A stretch of DNA of 39,317 nt, from contig JALFHZ010000040.1 in the NCBI GenBank assembly GCA_022776445.1, forward strand, positions 1 through 39,317, written 5' to 3'. The notes under the pieces were generated by a model. The model saw only the letters and a program-made list of their open reading frames with translations, was not told the DNA's origin and ran no database searches. Within the stretch, counting starts at the first letter, position 1, and each line of letters starts with the position of its first letter. The translations under genes and the position numbers were made by a program. Positions 1-8,679 of the stretch are shown here, in pieces. This DNA is from Lachnospiraceae bacterium. GTDB taxonomy: Bacteria > Bacillota > Clostridia > Lachnospirales > Lachnospiraceae.

Positions 1-53
1 TAGTGGCTATAAATATTCACAAATATAACCATTATATATAGTACACTATGCCA

Positions 54-82
54 ATAAAAAGAAGCCCCAACGGGACTTCCTT
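54..82 (-). terminator. Possible intrinsic terminator, minus strand
   Basis: GAAGCCCC (61-68) pairs with GGGACTTC (72-79) with one internal mismatch and a 3-nt loop. Read on the minus strand it is followed by CTTCTTTTT, a good U-tract. The plus-strand side has no T-run. No minus-strand gene lies between it and position 500, so its client is unknown. The rest of positions 1-140 is A/T-rich, with no gene I can support. Confidence 0.4.
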
Positions 83-145
83 AAAAATCAGATATGAATC
101 AACTGTGAATAGTAACTACTATTTCATTATTTTTGAATACATCTC

Positions 146-174
146 TTGACAAAGTCTCCCCAATGCGCTATAAT
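146..174 (+). promoter_or_regulatory. Consensus sigma-A promoter of the trp operon
   Basis: TTGACA (146-151), a 17-bp spacer and TATAAT (169-174) match the sigma-70/sigma-A consensus at all 12 positions. Transcription should start near 181, which gives a leader of about 300 nt that contains the T-box. Confidence 0.9.
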
Positions 175-204
175 CCTATCAATTTAATAGTTTCAACAAT
201 TTAA

Positions 205-482
205 ACCGTTGAAGCGGAGATAACGGTGATTATGCTTCCACAGAGAGCCCGTGGTGCTGAGAGTCGGGTGAAAATACAGATCATCAAATGGACCGCTGAG
301 GGTGCAGTCAAATGCGTGAACTTCACGCAAAGTATTCTGCAACGTAGAGGAATACGTCAGTTGCCGGGGATATGTTGGTATCCTGCTAAGCGCACGGTAT
401 CCGGCCGTGAATTCAAGGTGGCACCGCGGATAAAGTTTATTCGTCCTTGACAGAATCTATCATTCTGTCAGGGACTTTTTTG
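205..482 (+). promoter_or_regulatory. Tryptophan-specific T-box leader
   Basis: The strictly conserved T-box sequence AAGGTGGCACCGCGG is at 415-429, directly before a terminator hairpin. Upstream, the Stem I landmarks are visible: an AGAGAG element near 242 and a GGTGCTGAGAGTCGGGTG-like arm at about 252-269. A TGG triplet at 289-291 is followed by ACCGCTGAG and sits where the specifier codon is expected. TGG reads tryptophan, which agrees with the operon downstream. In this family, uncharged tRNA pairs with the specifier and with the T-box bulge and stabilises the antiterminator. Uncharged tRNA-Trp should therefore switch the trp genes on. The specifier call rests on position and context, not on a computed fold. 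Confidence 0.93.
443..481 (+). terminator. T-box regulated terminator
   Basis: GTCCTTGACAGAAT (443-456) pairs with ATTCTGTCAGGGAC (462-475) around a 5-nt loop and is followed by TTTTTT (476-481). This is the expression platform of the T-box. It lies 36 bp before the first trp gene. Confidence 0.92.
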
Positions 483-516
483 TTTCATACACACAGACAA
501 TCGCAAGGAGGAAAAT

Positions 517-1986
517 ATGATGAACGTTGTACCGTCCATAGAAGAAGTCAGAAAAATTGCAGAAAGCGGTCAATACAAGGTACTGCCGGTCAGCTGCGAA
601 ATGCTTTCCGATATCTGCACTCCCATCGAGGCCATGAAAATCCTGAAAAATGTATCCACACACTGCTACATGCTGGAATCGGTTGCCGGCAAAGAAAAAT
701 GGGGACGCTACACCTTCCTGGGATTTGATCCCAAACTGGAGATCACCTGCCGGGACGGCAATATGCAGGCAGGTAACATCCGTTTCCAGACCGATCACCC
801 ATCCGCATACCTCCGCCAGATTCTCAGCGATTACAAGAGTCCCAGGTTTGACTACCTGCCTTCCTTTACCGGAGGCCTGGTCGGGTATTTCTCCTACGAC
901 TATCTCGGCTACAGTGAACCGGCCGTCCGCACTCAGGTACAGGACAGTGAAGCATTTAAGGATGTGGACCTGATGCTTTTTGACAAGGTGATTGTATTTG
1001 ACAATCTCCGTCAGAAAATCATTCTGATCGTCAATATGCCGCTCTCCGATCCGGAAACCGGCTACAACAAAGCAGTGCTGGAGCTCAGACAGCTCCGCGA
1101 ACTGCTCCGCACCGGAGATCGCAAAAAAGAACCGGCCGGACATCTGACCGGAGAGGTAACTCCTCTGTTTGATAAAGAAACCTACTGCCATATGGTAGAA
1201 AGAGCCAAGCATCACATCCGGGAAGGAGATATCTTCCAGATCGTGCTTTCCAACCGGCTCAGCGCTCCTTTTGAAGGCAGCCTTTTGAATACCTATCGAA
1301 TCCTGCGCACCATCAATCCGTCACCGTATATGTTCTATTTTTCCGGAACGGATGTGGAAGTAGCCGGTGCTTCACCGGAAACACTTGTCAAGCTGGAAAA
1401 CGGCGTGCTTCACACATTTCCGCTTGCCGGAACAAGACCGAGAGGAAAAACCGAAGAGGAAGACAACGCACTGGAGGCGGAACTGCTGGCCGATGAAAAA
1501 GAACTGGCCGAACATAACATGCTGGTGGATCTCGGAAGAAATGATCTCGGAAAAATCAGCCGCTTTGGCACAGTTCAGGTAGAAAACCTGCATTCCATTG
1601 AACGCTATTCTCACGTGATGCACATCGGATCCACCGTGCGGGGAGAAATCCGGGAAGACTTCGACGCACTGGACGCAATTGAAGCCGTGCTTCCGGCCGG
1701 AACCCTTTCCGGTGCTCCGAAGATCCGCGCCTGTCAGCTGATCGGAGAATTGGAGGATAACAAACGCGGTATCTACGGCGGCGCCATCGGATATATCGAT
1801 TTCACCGGCAACATGGATACCTGCATTGCCATCCGGATTGCATACAAAAAGAACGGTCAGGTATTTGTCAGAAGCGGTGCCGGTATCGTAGCCGATTCCG
1901 TTCCGGAAAAAGAATTTGAAGAATGCATCAACAAAGCAAAGGCCGTGATCAACGCACTGAAACTTGCAGAGGAGGCAGACTTATGA
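517..1986 (+). CDS. trpE: Anthranilate synthase component I
   Basis: Anthranilate synthase large subunit, which makes anthranilate from chorismate using ammonia passed on by TrpG. At 489 residues it has the normal length. An N-terminal regulatory-type domain carries MLES near residue 51, matching the LLES tryptophan-binding element of the family. It is followed by a chorismate-binding domain with [15 protein letters not shown] and [21 protein letters not shown] at 505-511 precedes two adjacent ATGs (517 and 520); the second has the more usual spacing, so the true start could be either. The stop codon overlaps the trpG start (ATGA). First gene of trpEGDCFBA, expressed through the T-box leader and probably also feedback-inhibited by tryptophan. 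Confidence 0.97.
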   Translation: MMNVVPSIEEVRKIAESGQYKVLPVSCEMLSDICTPIEAMKILKNVSTHCYMLESVAGKEKWGRYTFLGFDPKLEITCRDGNMQAGNIRFQTDHPSAYLRQILSDYKSPRFDYLPSFTGGLVGYFSYDYLGYSEPAVRTQVQDSEAFKDVDLMLFDKVIVFDNLRQKIILIVNMPLSDPETGYNKAVLELRQLRELLRTGDRKKEPAGHLTGEVTPLFDKETYCHMVERAKHHIREGDIFQIVLSNRLSAPFEGSLLNTYRILRTINPSPYMFYFSGTDVEVAGASPETLVKLENGVLHTFPLAGTRPRGKTEEEDNALEAELLADEKELAEHNMLVDLGRNDLGKISRFGTVQVENLHSIERYSHVMHIGSTVRGEIREDFDALDAIEAVLPAGTLSGAPKIRACQLIGELEDNKRGIYGGAIGYIDFTGNMDTCIAIRIAYKKNGQVFVRSGAGIVADSVPEKEFEECINKAKAVINALKLAEEADL

Positions 1987-2552
1987 TTTTACTCATCGAT
2001 AACTACGACAGCTTTTCCTATAACCTCTACCAGCTGATCGGCGAACTCGAGCCGGATATCCGGGTGATCCGCAATGATGAGCTGACCGTGGAACAGATCC
2101 GTGAACTGCATCCCGACCGCATCATCCTCTCTCCCGGACCCGGCAGGCCGGAAGATGCCGGCATCATCATCGAAGCTGCGCAAACACTGGGCAGGGAAAT
2201 CCCGCTTCTCGGTGTCTGCCTCGGCCATCAGGCCATCTGTGCCGCATTCGGAGCCACAGTCACCTATGCAAAGGAGTTGATGCACGGCAAACAGTCCGAG
2301 GTACAGTTTGATAAGACCTGTCCTCTGTTTCAGGGATGTCCGGAGACTGCTCCGGTCGCCCGGTATCACTCCCTGGCGGCTGATCCCAATACCATTCCGG
2401 AGTGCTTAAAGATCACCGCCGTTACCGAAGACGGCGAGGTCATGGCTGTACAGCACACGGAATATCCGATTTTCGGTGTTCAGTTTCACCCGGAATCCAT
2501 TATGACCCCTGACGGAAAAACCATGCTGAACAATTTCATCCATCTGAGATAA
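1983..2552 (+). CDS. trpG: Anthranilate synthase component II (glutamine amidotransferase)
   Basis: Class I glutamine amidotransferase subunit that releases ammonia from glutamine for TrpE. The 189-residue protein starts at the ATG overlapping the trpE stop, because the family N-terminus ([10 protein letters not shown]) begins there. An upstream in-frame ATG at 1923 would lie wholly inside trpE. The catalytic triad is visible as Cys79 in GVCLGHQ and His169/Glu171 in HPES. The oxyanion loop is SPGPGRP. It is a stand-alone TrpG, not fused to TrpD. The 4-nt ATGA overlap suggests translational coupling, which would give equal amounts of the two subunits. Such subunits sometimes also serve p-aminobenzoate synthase; the sequence does not show whether that happens here. 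Confidence 0.96.
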   Translation: MILLIDNYDSFSYNLYQLIGELEPDIRVIRNDELTVEQIRELHPDRIILSPGPGRPEDAGIIIEAAQTLGREIPLLGVCLGHQAICAAFGATVTYAKELMHGKQSEVQFDKTCPLFQGCPETAPVARYHSLAADPNTIPECLKITAVTEDGEVMAVQHTEYPIFGVQFHPESIMTPDGKTMLNNFIHLR

Positions 2553-2565
2553 GGAGATATGCACT

Positions 2566-3597
2566 ATGATTAAAGAAGCCATCGTAAAAATCGTAAACAA
2601 ACAGGATCTTACCTACGAAGAAGCTTACACCGTTATGAATGAAATCATGAGCGGAGAAACCACCCCCACCCAGAACGCCGCATTTCTCGCAGCACTCTCC
2701 ACCAAGAGCACGAAAGCAGAAACCATTGTGGAAATCGCAGGCTGCGCCGCTGCCATGCGTGATCACGTAACAAAGGTTGAGACGGATATGGATCTGTTTG
2801 AAATCGTCGGCACCGGAGGTGACGGAGCACACAGCTTCAATATTTCCACCACTTCCGCACTCGTTGCTGCCGCAGGCGGTATGAAAGTTGCCAAGCACGG
2901 CAACCGTGCCGCTTCCTCCCGGTGTGGAACTGCTGACTGTCTGGAAGCACTCGGCGTCAATATCCAGCAGGATCCGGAAACCTGTGTAAGGCGTCAGAAA
3001 GAAGCCGGAATGTGCTTCTTCTTTGCCCAGAAATATCACTCTTCCATGAAATACGTGGGTGCAATCCGAAAAGAGCTTGGTTTCCGTACCGTTTTCAACA
3101 TCCTCGGTCCGCTGACCAATCCGGGAAGTCCGAAACAGCAGCTTCTGGGGGTCTATGACGAATATCTGGTAGAACCGCTGGCACAGGTATTGATCAGCCT
3201 CGGAGTCGAACGCGGCATGGTTGTTTACGGACAGGACAAACTGGATGAGATTTCCATGAGCGCTCCAACCACTGTCTGCGAATTCAAAGACGGCTGGTTC
3301 AAATCCTACACCATCGCTCCGGAAGATTTTGGCTTTGAACGCTGCAGCAAGGCTGATCTGGTCGGCGGCACTCCGGAAGAAAACGCCGGCATCACGCTGG
3401 CCATCCTGAATGGAGAACAAGGACCGAAGCGCAGCGCCGTACTGATGAACGCCGGTGCAGCGCTTTACATCGGAGGCAAGGCAGCAACCATGAAAGACGG
3501 CATCGCTCTGGCAGCAGAACTGATTGACTCCGGAAAAGCACTTGAGACTCTGCACAAACTGATTGAAGTCAGCAACCGAACGGAGGAATCCGCATGA
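2566..3597 (+). CDS. trpD: Anthranilate phosphoribosyltransferase
   Basis: Transfers phosphoribose from PRPP to anthranilate, the second step of tryptophan synthesis. At 343 residues it has the usual length. The glycine-rich PRPP loop [14 protein letters not shown] lies near residues 82-95, and [15 protein letters not shown] follows about 24 residues later, both family signatures. AAGGAGA at 2551-2557 gives good spacing to the ATG at 2566, 13 bp after the trpG stop. The end of the gene overlaps trpC by 4 nt (ATGA). No domain is missing and nothing unusual is seen. Confidence 0.97.
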   Translation: MIKEAIVKIVNKQDLTYEEAYTVMNEIMSGETTPTQNAAFLAALSTKSTKAETIVEIAGCAAAMRDHVTKVETDMDLFEIVGTGGDGAHSFNISTTSALVAAAGGMKVAKHGNRAASSRCGTADCLEALGVNIQQDPETCVRRQKEAGMCFFFAQKYHSSMKYVGAIRKELGFRTVFNILGPLTNPGSPKQQLLGVYDEYLVEPLAQVLISLGVERGMVVYGQDKLDEISMSAPTTVCEFKDGWFKSYTIAPEDFGFERCSKADLVGGTPEENAGITLAILNGEQGPKRSAVLMNAGAALYIGGKAATMKDGIALAAELIDSGKALETLHKLIEVSNRTEESA

Positions 3598-4376
3598 CGA
3601 TACTGGATCAGCTTGCCGATTACGCAAAAATGCGCACAGAGCAGGCAAAAAAAGAGATTCCTGCCGAAACCATCCGCCAGATGGCCATGGCACTGCCCCG
3701 AGGAACCTTCCCGTTCGAACAGGCTCTGAAAAAACCGGGCATCTCCTTTATCTGCGAATGCAAAAAGGCATCCCCCTCCAAAGGCCTGATTGCACCGGAG
3801 TTCCCGTACCTTCAGATTGCCCGGGAATACGAAGCGGCAGGTGCCGACTGCATTTCCGTTCTGACCGAACCAAAATGGTTCCTCGGACAGAACAGCTACT
3901 TAAAAGAAATCACGGATGCGGTTTCCATTCCGTGCCTGCGCAAGGATTTCACCGTCGATGAATATATGATTTACGAAGCCAGACTTCTGGGTGCCTCCGC
4001 CGTCCTTCTGATCTGTTCCATCCTGACACAGGAACAACTGAGCGCCTTCCTCGAAATCTGTGATACACTTGGATTATCTGCCCTGGTGGAAGCACATGAC
4101 GAAAACGAAGTACAGATGGCACTGAAAGCCGGGGCCTGCATCATCGGCGTCAATAACCGGAATCTCAAGGATTTCTCCGTTGATACGGACAACAGCCGCA
4201 GACTCCGGCAACGAATCCCGCCGGAAGTCCTCTTTGTATCCGAAAGCGGAGTCCGCAGTGCCGAAGACATAAAACTTCTTCAGGAAATCGGCGCCGACGC
4301 AGTACTGATCGGAGAAACCCTGATGCGGGCACCGGACAAAACGGCCCGGCTCGCCGAACTGCGGAGGCTGCTATGA
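3594..4376 (+). CDS. trpC: Indole-3-glycerol phosphate synthase
   Basis: Closes the indole ring: CdRP is converted to indole-3-glycerol phosphate with loss of CO2 and water. It is a 260-residue single-domain TIM barrel. [13 protein letters not shown] (near residue 51) carries the conserved lysines, followed by [18 protein letters not shown] and SESGV in the expected order. Unlike E. coli, TrpC is not fused to TrpF. Start and stop both form ATGA overlaps with neighbours. GGAGG precedes the start within the end of trpD. Confidence 0.97.
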   Translation: MTILDQLADYAKMRTEQAKKEIPAETIRQMAMALPRGTFPFEQALKKPGISFICECKKASPSKGLIAPEFPYLQIAREYEAAGADCISVLTEPKWFLGQNSYLKEITDAVSIPCLRKDFTVDEYMIYEARLLGASAVLLICSILTQEQLSAFLEICDTLGLSALVEAHDENEVQMALKAGACIIGVNNRNLKDFSVDTDNSRRLRQRIPPEVLFVSESGVRSAEDIKLLQEIGADAVLIGETLMRAPDKTARLAELRRLL

Positions 4377-4990
4377 CAAAAATCAAACTGTGCGGCCTTA
4401 CCTGTCCCTGTGATATCGAAGCCGTCAACACGCTGATGCCGGAATATATCGGCTTTGTATTTGCCTCCAAAAGCAGGCGCTTCATCACACCGGAGGCAGC
4501 TGCGGCCCTGAAACGGCAGCTGCACCCCGATATCGCCGCCACAGGAGTATTTGTAAGAGAACGTCCGGACACCGTAGCTGCACTTTTAAACCAGAACATC
4601 ATTGACCTTGCGCAGCTCCATGGCGGAGAATCTGAAAGCTATATCCGACAGCTGAGAGCTCTCACGGATAAGCCGCTGATTCAGGCGTTTCGGATTGACA
4701 CTCCGGAAGATATCCGTGCAGCGCAGAACAGCTCCGCTGACTTTGTTCTGCTGGACTCCGGAACCGGGGGTACGGGAACCACGTTTGACTGGAACCTGAT
4801 CCGCAGCCTGAACCGGCCGTTTTTTCTCGCAGGCGGACTTGGGCTGCACAATATCCAGGCTGCACTTGCAGCAGTCCATCCCTATGCGGTCGATGTCAGC
4901 TCCGGAATCGAAACAGACGGACGGAAAGATCCAACAAAAATGAAAGCATTTGTTCACGCTGTCCGCAGCGTGAAAAGAAAGGAAGAATAA
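4373..4990 (+). CDS. trpF: Phosphoribosylanthranilate isomerase
   Basis: Amadori isomerisation of phosphoribosylanthranilate to CdRP. The 205-residue TIM barrel has the general-base cysteine (Cys7 in KLCGL) and the acid aspartate in [10 protein letters not shown], followed by FFLAGGL and VDVSSGIE, the phosphate-binding end. All match the family. It overlaps trpC by 4 nt and lies 2 bp before trpB. Gene order puts isomerase after synthase, so pathway order is not followed strictly. Confidence 0.96.
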   Translation: MTKIKLCGLTCPCDIEAVNTLMPEYIGFVFASKSRRFITPEAAAALKRQLHPDIAATGVFVRERPDTVAALLNQNIIDLAQLHGGESESYIRQLRALTDKPLIQAFRIDTPEDIRAAQNSSADFVLLDSGTGGTGTTFDWNLIRSLNRPFFLAGGLGLHNIQAALAAVHPYAVDVSSGIETDGRKDPTKMKAFVHAVRSVKRKEE

Positions 4991-4992
4991 CC

Positions 4993-6183
4993 ATGACCAA
5001 TCCAAACGGACGCTTCGGCATTCACGGCGGACAGTATATCCCGGAAACGCTGATGAATGCGGTGATCGAGCTGGAAGCAGCATACAATCACTATAAAAAT
5101 GACCCGGAATTCAATCGGGAACTCACCGCTCTGCTCAATGATTATGCCGGAAGACCTTCCAGACTTTATTATGCAGAAAAGATGACCAAAGACCTCGGCG
5201 GCGCAAAAATCTACCTCAAGCGGGAAGATTTAAACCACACCGGTGCCCACAAGATCAACAATGTACTCGGGCAGGCACTCCTGGCCAAAAAAATGGGCAA
5301 AACCCGCCTAATCGCTGAGACCGGAGCCGGTCAGCACGGCGTGGCTACTGCCACTGCCGCCGCTCTGATGGGTATGGAATGTGTCGTATTTATGGGCGAG
5401 GAAGACACGATCCGGCAAGCACTCAACGTATACCGGATGCGCCTGCTCGGCGCCGAGGTCATTCCGGTCAAATCCGGCACCGGCACCTTAAAGGATGCTG
5501 TATCCGAAGCCATGCGCGAATGGACCAGCCGCATCTCCGACACCCATTACTGCCTTGGCTCCGTCATGGGACCGCACCCGTTCCCGACAATCGTGCGTGA
5601 TTTTCAGGCAGTCATCTCCAAAGAGATCAAGGAGCAGATCATGGAAAAGGAAGGTCGGCTTCCGGATGCCGTACTTGCCTGCGTAGGCGGCGGCTCCAAC
5701 GCCATCGGCAGCTTCTATCATTTCATCGAAGATCCATCCGTAAAGCTGATCGGCTGTGAGGCCGCCGGAAGAGGCATTGACACCTTTGACACCGCCGCCA
5801 CCATCAACACCGGCCGGCTTGGCATCTTCCACGGCATGAAATCGTACTTCTGCCAGGATCAGTATGGCCAGATTGCTCCGGTCTACTCCATTTCCGCAGG
5901 ACTGGATTATCCGGGCATCGGTCCGGAACATGCACATCTCTATGATATCGGACGCGCAGAATACGTTCCGGTTACCGATGATGAGGCTGTATGTGCATTC
6001 GAATATCTGGCAAAAACCGAGGGCATCATTCCTGCCATTGAATCCGCACACGCCGTTGCACATGCCATGAAGATTGCACCGGCCATGCGCCCGGATCAGA
6101 TCGTTGTCATCACCATATCCGGCAGAGGCGACAAAGACTGCGCCGCCATTGCCCGCTACAGAGGGGAGGATATCCATGAGTAA
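4993..6183 (+). CDS. trpB: Tryptophan synthase beta subunit
   Basis: PLP enzyme that condenses indole with serine to give tryptophan, in an alpha2beta2 complex with TrpA. At 396 residues it is normal (TrpB1 type). The PLP lysine is Lys87 in HTGAHKINN. The phosphate-binding GGGSNAIG loop and the ETGAGQHG segment are present. An AAGGAA ribosome binding site lies about 8 nt before the ATG. The 3' end overlaps trpA by 8 nt, the usual coupling that keeps the two subunits in balance. Confidence 0.97.
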   Translation: MTNPNGRFGIHGGQYIPETLMNAVIELEAAYNHYKNDPEFNRELTALLNDYAGRPSRLYYAEKMTKDLGGAKIYLKREDLNHTGAHKINNVLGQALLAKKMGKTRLIAETGAGQHGVATATAAALMGMECVVFMGEEDTIRQALNVYRMRLLGAEVIPVKSGTGTLKDAVSEAMREWTSRISDTHYCLGSVMGPHPFPTIVRDFQAVISKEIKEQIMEKEGRLPDAVLACVGGGSNAIGSFYHFIEDPSVKLIGCEAAGRGIDTFDTAATINTGRLGIFHGMKSYFCQDQYGQIAPVYSISAGLDYPGIGPEHAHLYDIGRAEYVPVTDDEAVCAFEYLAKTEGIIPAIESAHAVAHAMKIAPAMRPDQIVVITISGRGDKDCAAIARYRGEDIHE

Positions 6184-6943
6184 CATCAAATCTGCTTTTG
6201 AACACGGAAAGGCTTTCATTGCCTTTATCACCTGCGGTGATCCGGATCTGGAAACGACCGCTGCCGCGATACGGGCCGCTGTGGAAAACGGCGCCAGCCT
6301 GATTGAACTGGGGATCCCGTTTTCAGATCCGACCGCAGAAGGACCGGTCATCCAGGGAGCCAACCTGCGCGCTTTAAACGGCGGTGTCACCACAGATAAA
6401 ATCTTTGCTTTTGTACGGGAACTGCGCCGGGATGTAACCGTTCCGATGGTATTTATGACCTATGCCAACGTTGTATTTTCCTATGATTCCGAACGTTTTA
6501 TCTCCACCTGCAGAGATATCGGCATCGACGGCCTGATTCTTCCTGATCTGCCTTATGAAGAAAAAGAAGAATTCCTTCCGCTCTGTCACAAATATGGCGT
6601 AGATCTGATTTCCCTGATTGCACCGACATCCGAGAACCGGATCGCCATGATCGCAAAAGAAGCGGAAGGCTTCCTGTACATCGTCTCCAGCCTTGGCGTC
6701 ACAGGAACAAGAAGCGAAATCAAAACTGATCTGGCATCCATCGTAGACGTGGTACGTCAGAATACCGATATCCCATGCGCGATCGGCTTCGGTATCTCCA
6801 CACCGGACCAGGCACACCAAATGGCGGCAATCTCCGACGGTGCGATCGTCGGTTCCGCTATTATCAAAATTCTGGAAAAATACGGAAAAGATGCTCCGAA
6901 GTACGTGGGAGAATATGTAAAAAATATGACAGAAAAGCTTTGA
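6176..6943 (+). CDS. trpA: Tryptophan synthase alpha subunit
   Basis: Cleaves indole-3-glycerol phosphate to indole and glyceraldehyde-3-phosphate; indole is then channelled to TrpB. The start at 6176 is chosen because GGGGAGGA lies just before it and the family N-terminus ([16 protein letters not shown]) begins there; an upstream in-frame ATG at 6074 lies deep inside trpB. 255 residues. The catalytic Glu is Glu44 in ELGIPFSDP. The position matching Asp60 of the Salmonella enzyme (DPLADGP) is Glu55 here (DPTAEGP). The phosphate loop SSLGVTG is intact. Last gene of the operon, converging on hydG. Confidence 0.96.
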   Translation: MSNIKSAFEHGKAFIAFITCGDPDLETTAAAIRAAVENGASLIELGIPFSDPTAEGPVIQGANLRALNGGVTTDKIFAFVRELRRDVTVPMVFMTYANVVFSYDSERFISTCRDIGIDGLILPDLPYEEKEEFLPLCHKYGVDLISLIAPTSENRIAMIAKEAEGFLYIVSSLGVTGTRSEIKTDLASIVDVVRQNTDIPCAIGFGISTPDQAHQMAAISDGAIVGSAIIKILEKYGKDAPKYVGEYVKNMTEKL

Positions 6944-6970
6944 CAGTACACAAAAAATTAATATTTGTGA

Positions 6971-7002
6971 TCAAAAATGGCGGCAGATAAAACCTGCCGC
7001 CA
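6971..7002 (-). terminator. Intrinsic terminator between trpA and hydG
   Basis: TGGCGGCAG (6978-6986) pairs perfectly with CTGCCGCCA (6994-7002) around a 7-nt loop. The minus-strand side continues into TTTTTGA, so it clearly serves hydG, which ends 21 bp away. The plus side lacks a T-run, so it may stop the trp transcript only weakly. Confidence 0.85.
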
Positions 7003-7022
7003 AAGTCCTGCTATTTCCTATC

Positions 7023-8462
7023 CTAGAACCGGAAATCCCGGATTCCCTGCTCAATTTTCTGCAGATGATCCTTCGCGATCTCGCGAACCCGCTCCTTCGG
7101 TATGTTGTTCAGTTCTGCCTGAATCAACGCCTCGCCTACTGCCCGTGTCTCCGGACCTGCGTAATCCATCAGGTATTCCTTCAGCGTCATCAGCGCATTC
7201 GGATGACAGCAGTTCTGAATCTGACCATTCTTGCACAGGCTCATAAAGCGATCTCCCGTTCTTCCCTCCCGGTAACATGCGGTACAGAAAGACGGAATAT
7301 AACCGGAATCCATCAGCCACCGAACCACTTCTTCCAGAGTTCTCTGATCCGACACATCAAACTGCTCCGTATCGGTCGGACGCTCTTCCTCGCAGTAGCC
7401 GCCAACCGAAGTCCGGGATGCACCGGAAATCTGTGACACACCAAGACGGATCACCTTTTCCCGCACTTCCTGACTCTCGCGGGTGGAAATAATCATGCCC
7501 GTATACGGTACTGCAATTCGGATCAACGCACAGATCTTTGCAAAGATGTCATCGCTGATGCCGTTATCAAATACCGTAGGATCGATATCATCGGCGCGCT
7601 TGATTCTCGGTACACTGATGGTATGCGGTCCCACGCCATGCACTGCCTCCAGATGCTCCGCGTGCATCAGAAGTCCTGCAAATTCATACTTATAAAGCTC
7701 CAGGCCAAACAATACACCCAGACCTACATCGTCAATGCCGCCTTCCATTGCACGATCCATTGCTTCGGTATGATAATTGTAATCATGCTTCGGTCCGGTC
7801 GGATGCAGCTGCAGATAGCTTTCCTTATGGTAAGTCTCCTGGAACAGAATGTAAGTTCCAATGCCAGCTTCCTTTAACATCCGGTACTCTTCCACCGTTG
7901 TTGCTGCAATGTTCACATTCACACGGCGGATTGCACCGTTTTTATGCTTGATCGAATAAATGGTCTTAATGCATTCCAGAATATACTCGATCGGATTATT
8001 CTTCGGATCCTCTCCCGCTTCAATCGCAAGCCGCTTGTGACCCATATCCTGCAGCGCGATTACCTCACGGCGAACTTCCTCCTGCGTCAGTTTCTTGCGC
8101 GGAATATGCTTATTCTTCGCATGGTACGGGCAGTACACACATCCGTTGATGCAGTAATTGGACAGATACAGCGGCGCAAACATGACGATCCGGTTGCCGT
8201 AATACGCCAGCTTGATCTCCTCCGCCAGATCATACATCTGCTTGAGCACTTCCGGATCTTCGCAGGCCAGAAGCACCGACGCTTCCCTGTGGTTCAGACC
8301 GGCACAGACGGTCCCTTCTGCCGTTTTTCTCGGTTTGGCCTTCTCCAGAATCTCCTGAATCAGTTCCCTGTTGTTTTTGTTCTTCTCCGCATACTCCAGC
8401 GTGTCCAGAATTTCCTCATGACTGATAAACTCATCCGCACAAAGCGATTTCGGGTTGTACAT
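7023..8462 (-). CDS. hydG: [FeFe]-hydrogenase maturase HydG (radical SAM tyrosine lyase)
   Basis: Radical SAM enzyme that splits tyrosine to supply CO and CN- ligands for the hydrogenase H-cluster. The radical SAM motif CX3CX2C is at Cys104, Cys108 and Cys111 (CINGCVYC). The C-terminal CX2CX22C cluster site is at Cys393, Cys396 and Cys419. This second site separates HydG from the related ThiH. The start at 8462 is supported by AGGAGG 8 nt upstream; a longer frame exists to 8501 but lacks such a site. 479 residues, full length. The partners hydE and hydF and the hydrogenase itself are not next to it. It appears to be a single-gene transcript ending at the hairpin at 6978-7002. Confidence 0.95.
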   Translation of the reverse strand: MYNPKSLCADEFISHEEILDTLEYAEKNKNNRELIQEILEKAKPRKTAEGTVCAGLNHREASVLLACEDPEVLKQMYDLAEEIKLAYYGNRIVMFAPLYLSNYCINGCVYCPYHAKNKHIPRKKLTQEEVRREVIALQDMGHKRLAIEAGEDPKNNPIEYILECIKTIYSIKHKNGAIRRVNVNIAATTVEEYRMLKEAGIGTYILFQETYHKESYLQLHPTGPKHDYNYHTEAMDRAMEGGIDDVGLGVLFGLELYKYEFAGLLMHAEHLEAVHGVGPHTISVPRIKRADDIDPTVFDNGISDDIFAKICALIRIAVPYTGMIISTRESQEVREKVIRLGVSQISGASRTSVGGYCEEERPTDTEQFDVSDQRTLEEVVRWLMDSGYIPSFCTACYREGRTGDRFMSLCKNGQIQNCCHPNALMTLKEYLMDYAGPETRAVGEALIQAELNNIPKERVREIAKDHLQKIEQGIRDFRF

Positions 8463-8679
8463 AAAACGTTCCTCCTGTGTAAAATATGTCAGCAACGTCA
8501 AACGCAGAAATGCTGCCGGCAGAATCTGCCTTTCGTGATCTCAATGGTACACAAAAAACAGGCAGTCCTACCCGCAGCATCCATATGCGCCTTGTACATG
8601 GTATCGCAGCTTCCATCTCAGAATATATGCAGGAGCATACGCTTCTTTGTGTCAGTACCATTATCAAATCAAGCAGATT
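8463..8679 (-). other. Untranslated gap/leader upstream of hydG
   Basis: A 217-bp gap with no convincing gene on either strand. On the minus strand it contains two small hairpins just before the hydG ribosome binding site (GGCAG-ATT-CTGCC and GCAG/CTGC). It also has a TTTTTT run after GACTGCCTG, which may mark the end of the alpha-galactosidase transcript. I could not place a promoter with confidence. Confidence 0.35.

Noticed and set aside
226-450. 74-residue frame over the T-box
   Set aside because: The region is fully explained as a T-box leader, and no ribosome binding site precedes it.
2536-3693. 385-residue minus-strand frame opposite trpD
   Set aside because: Antisense shadow of trpD; composition without any known domain.
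7023-8462. ThiH (thiamine tyrosine lyase) for the radical SAM gene
   Set aside because: The C-terminal CX2CX22C site and length fit HydG; no thi gene is near.
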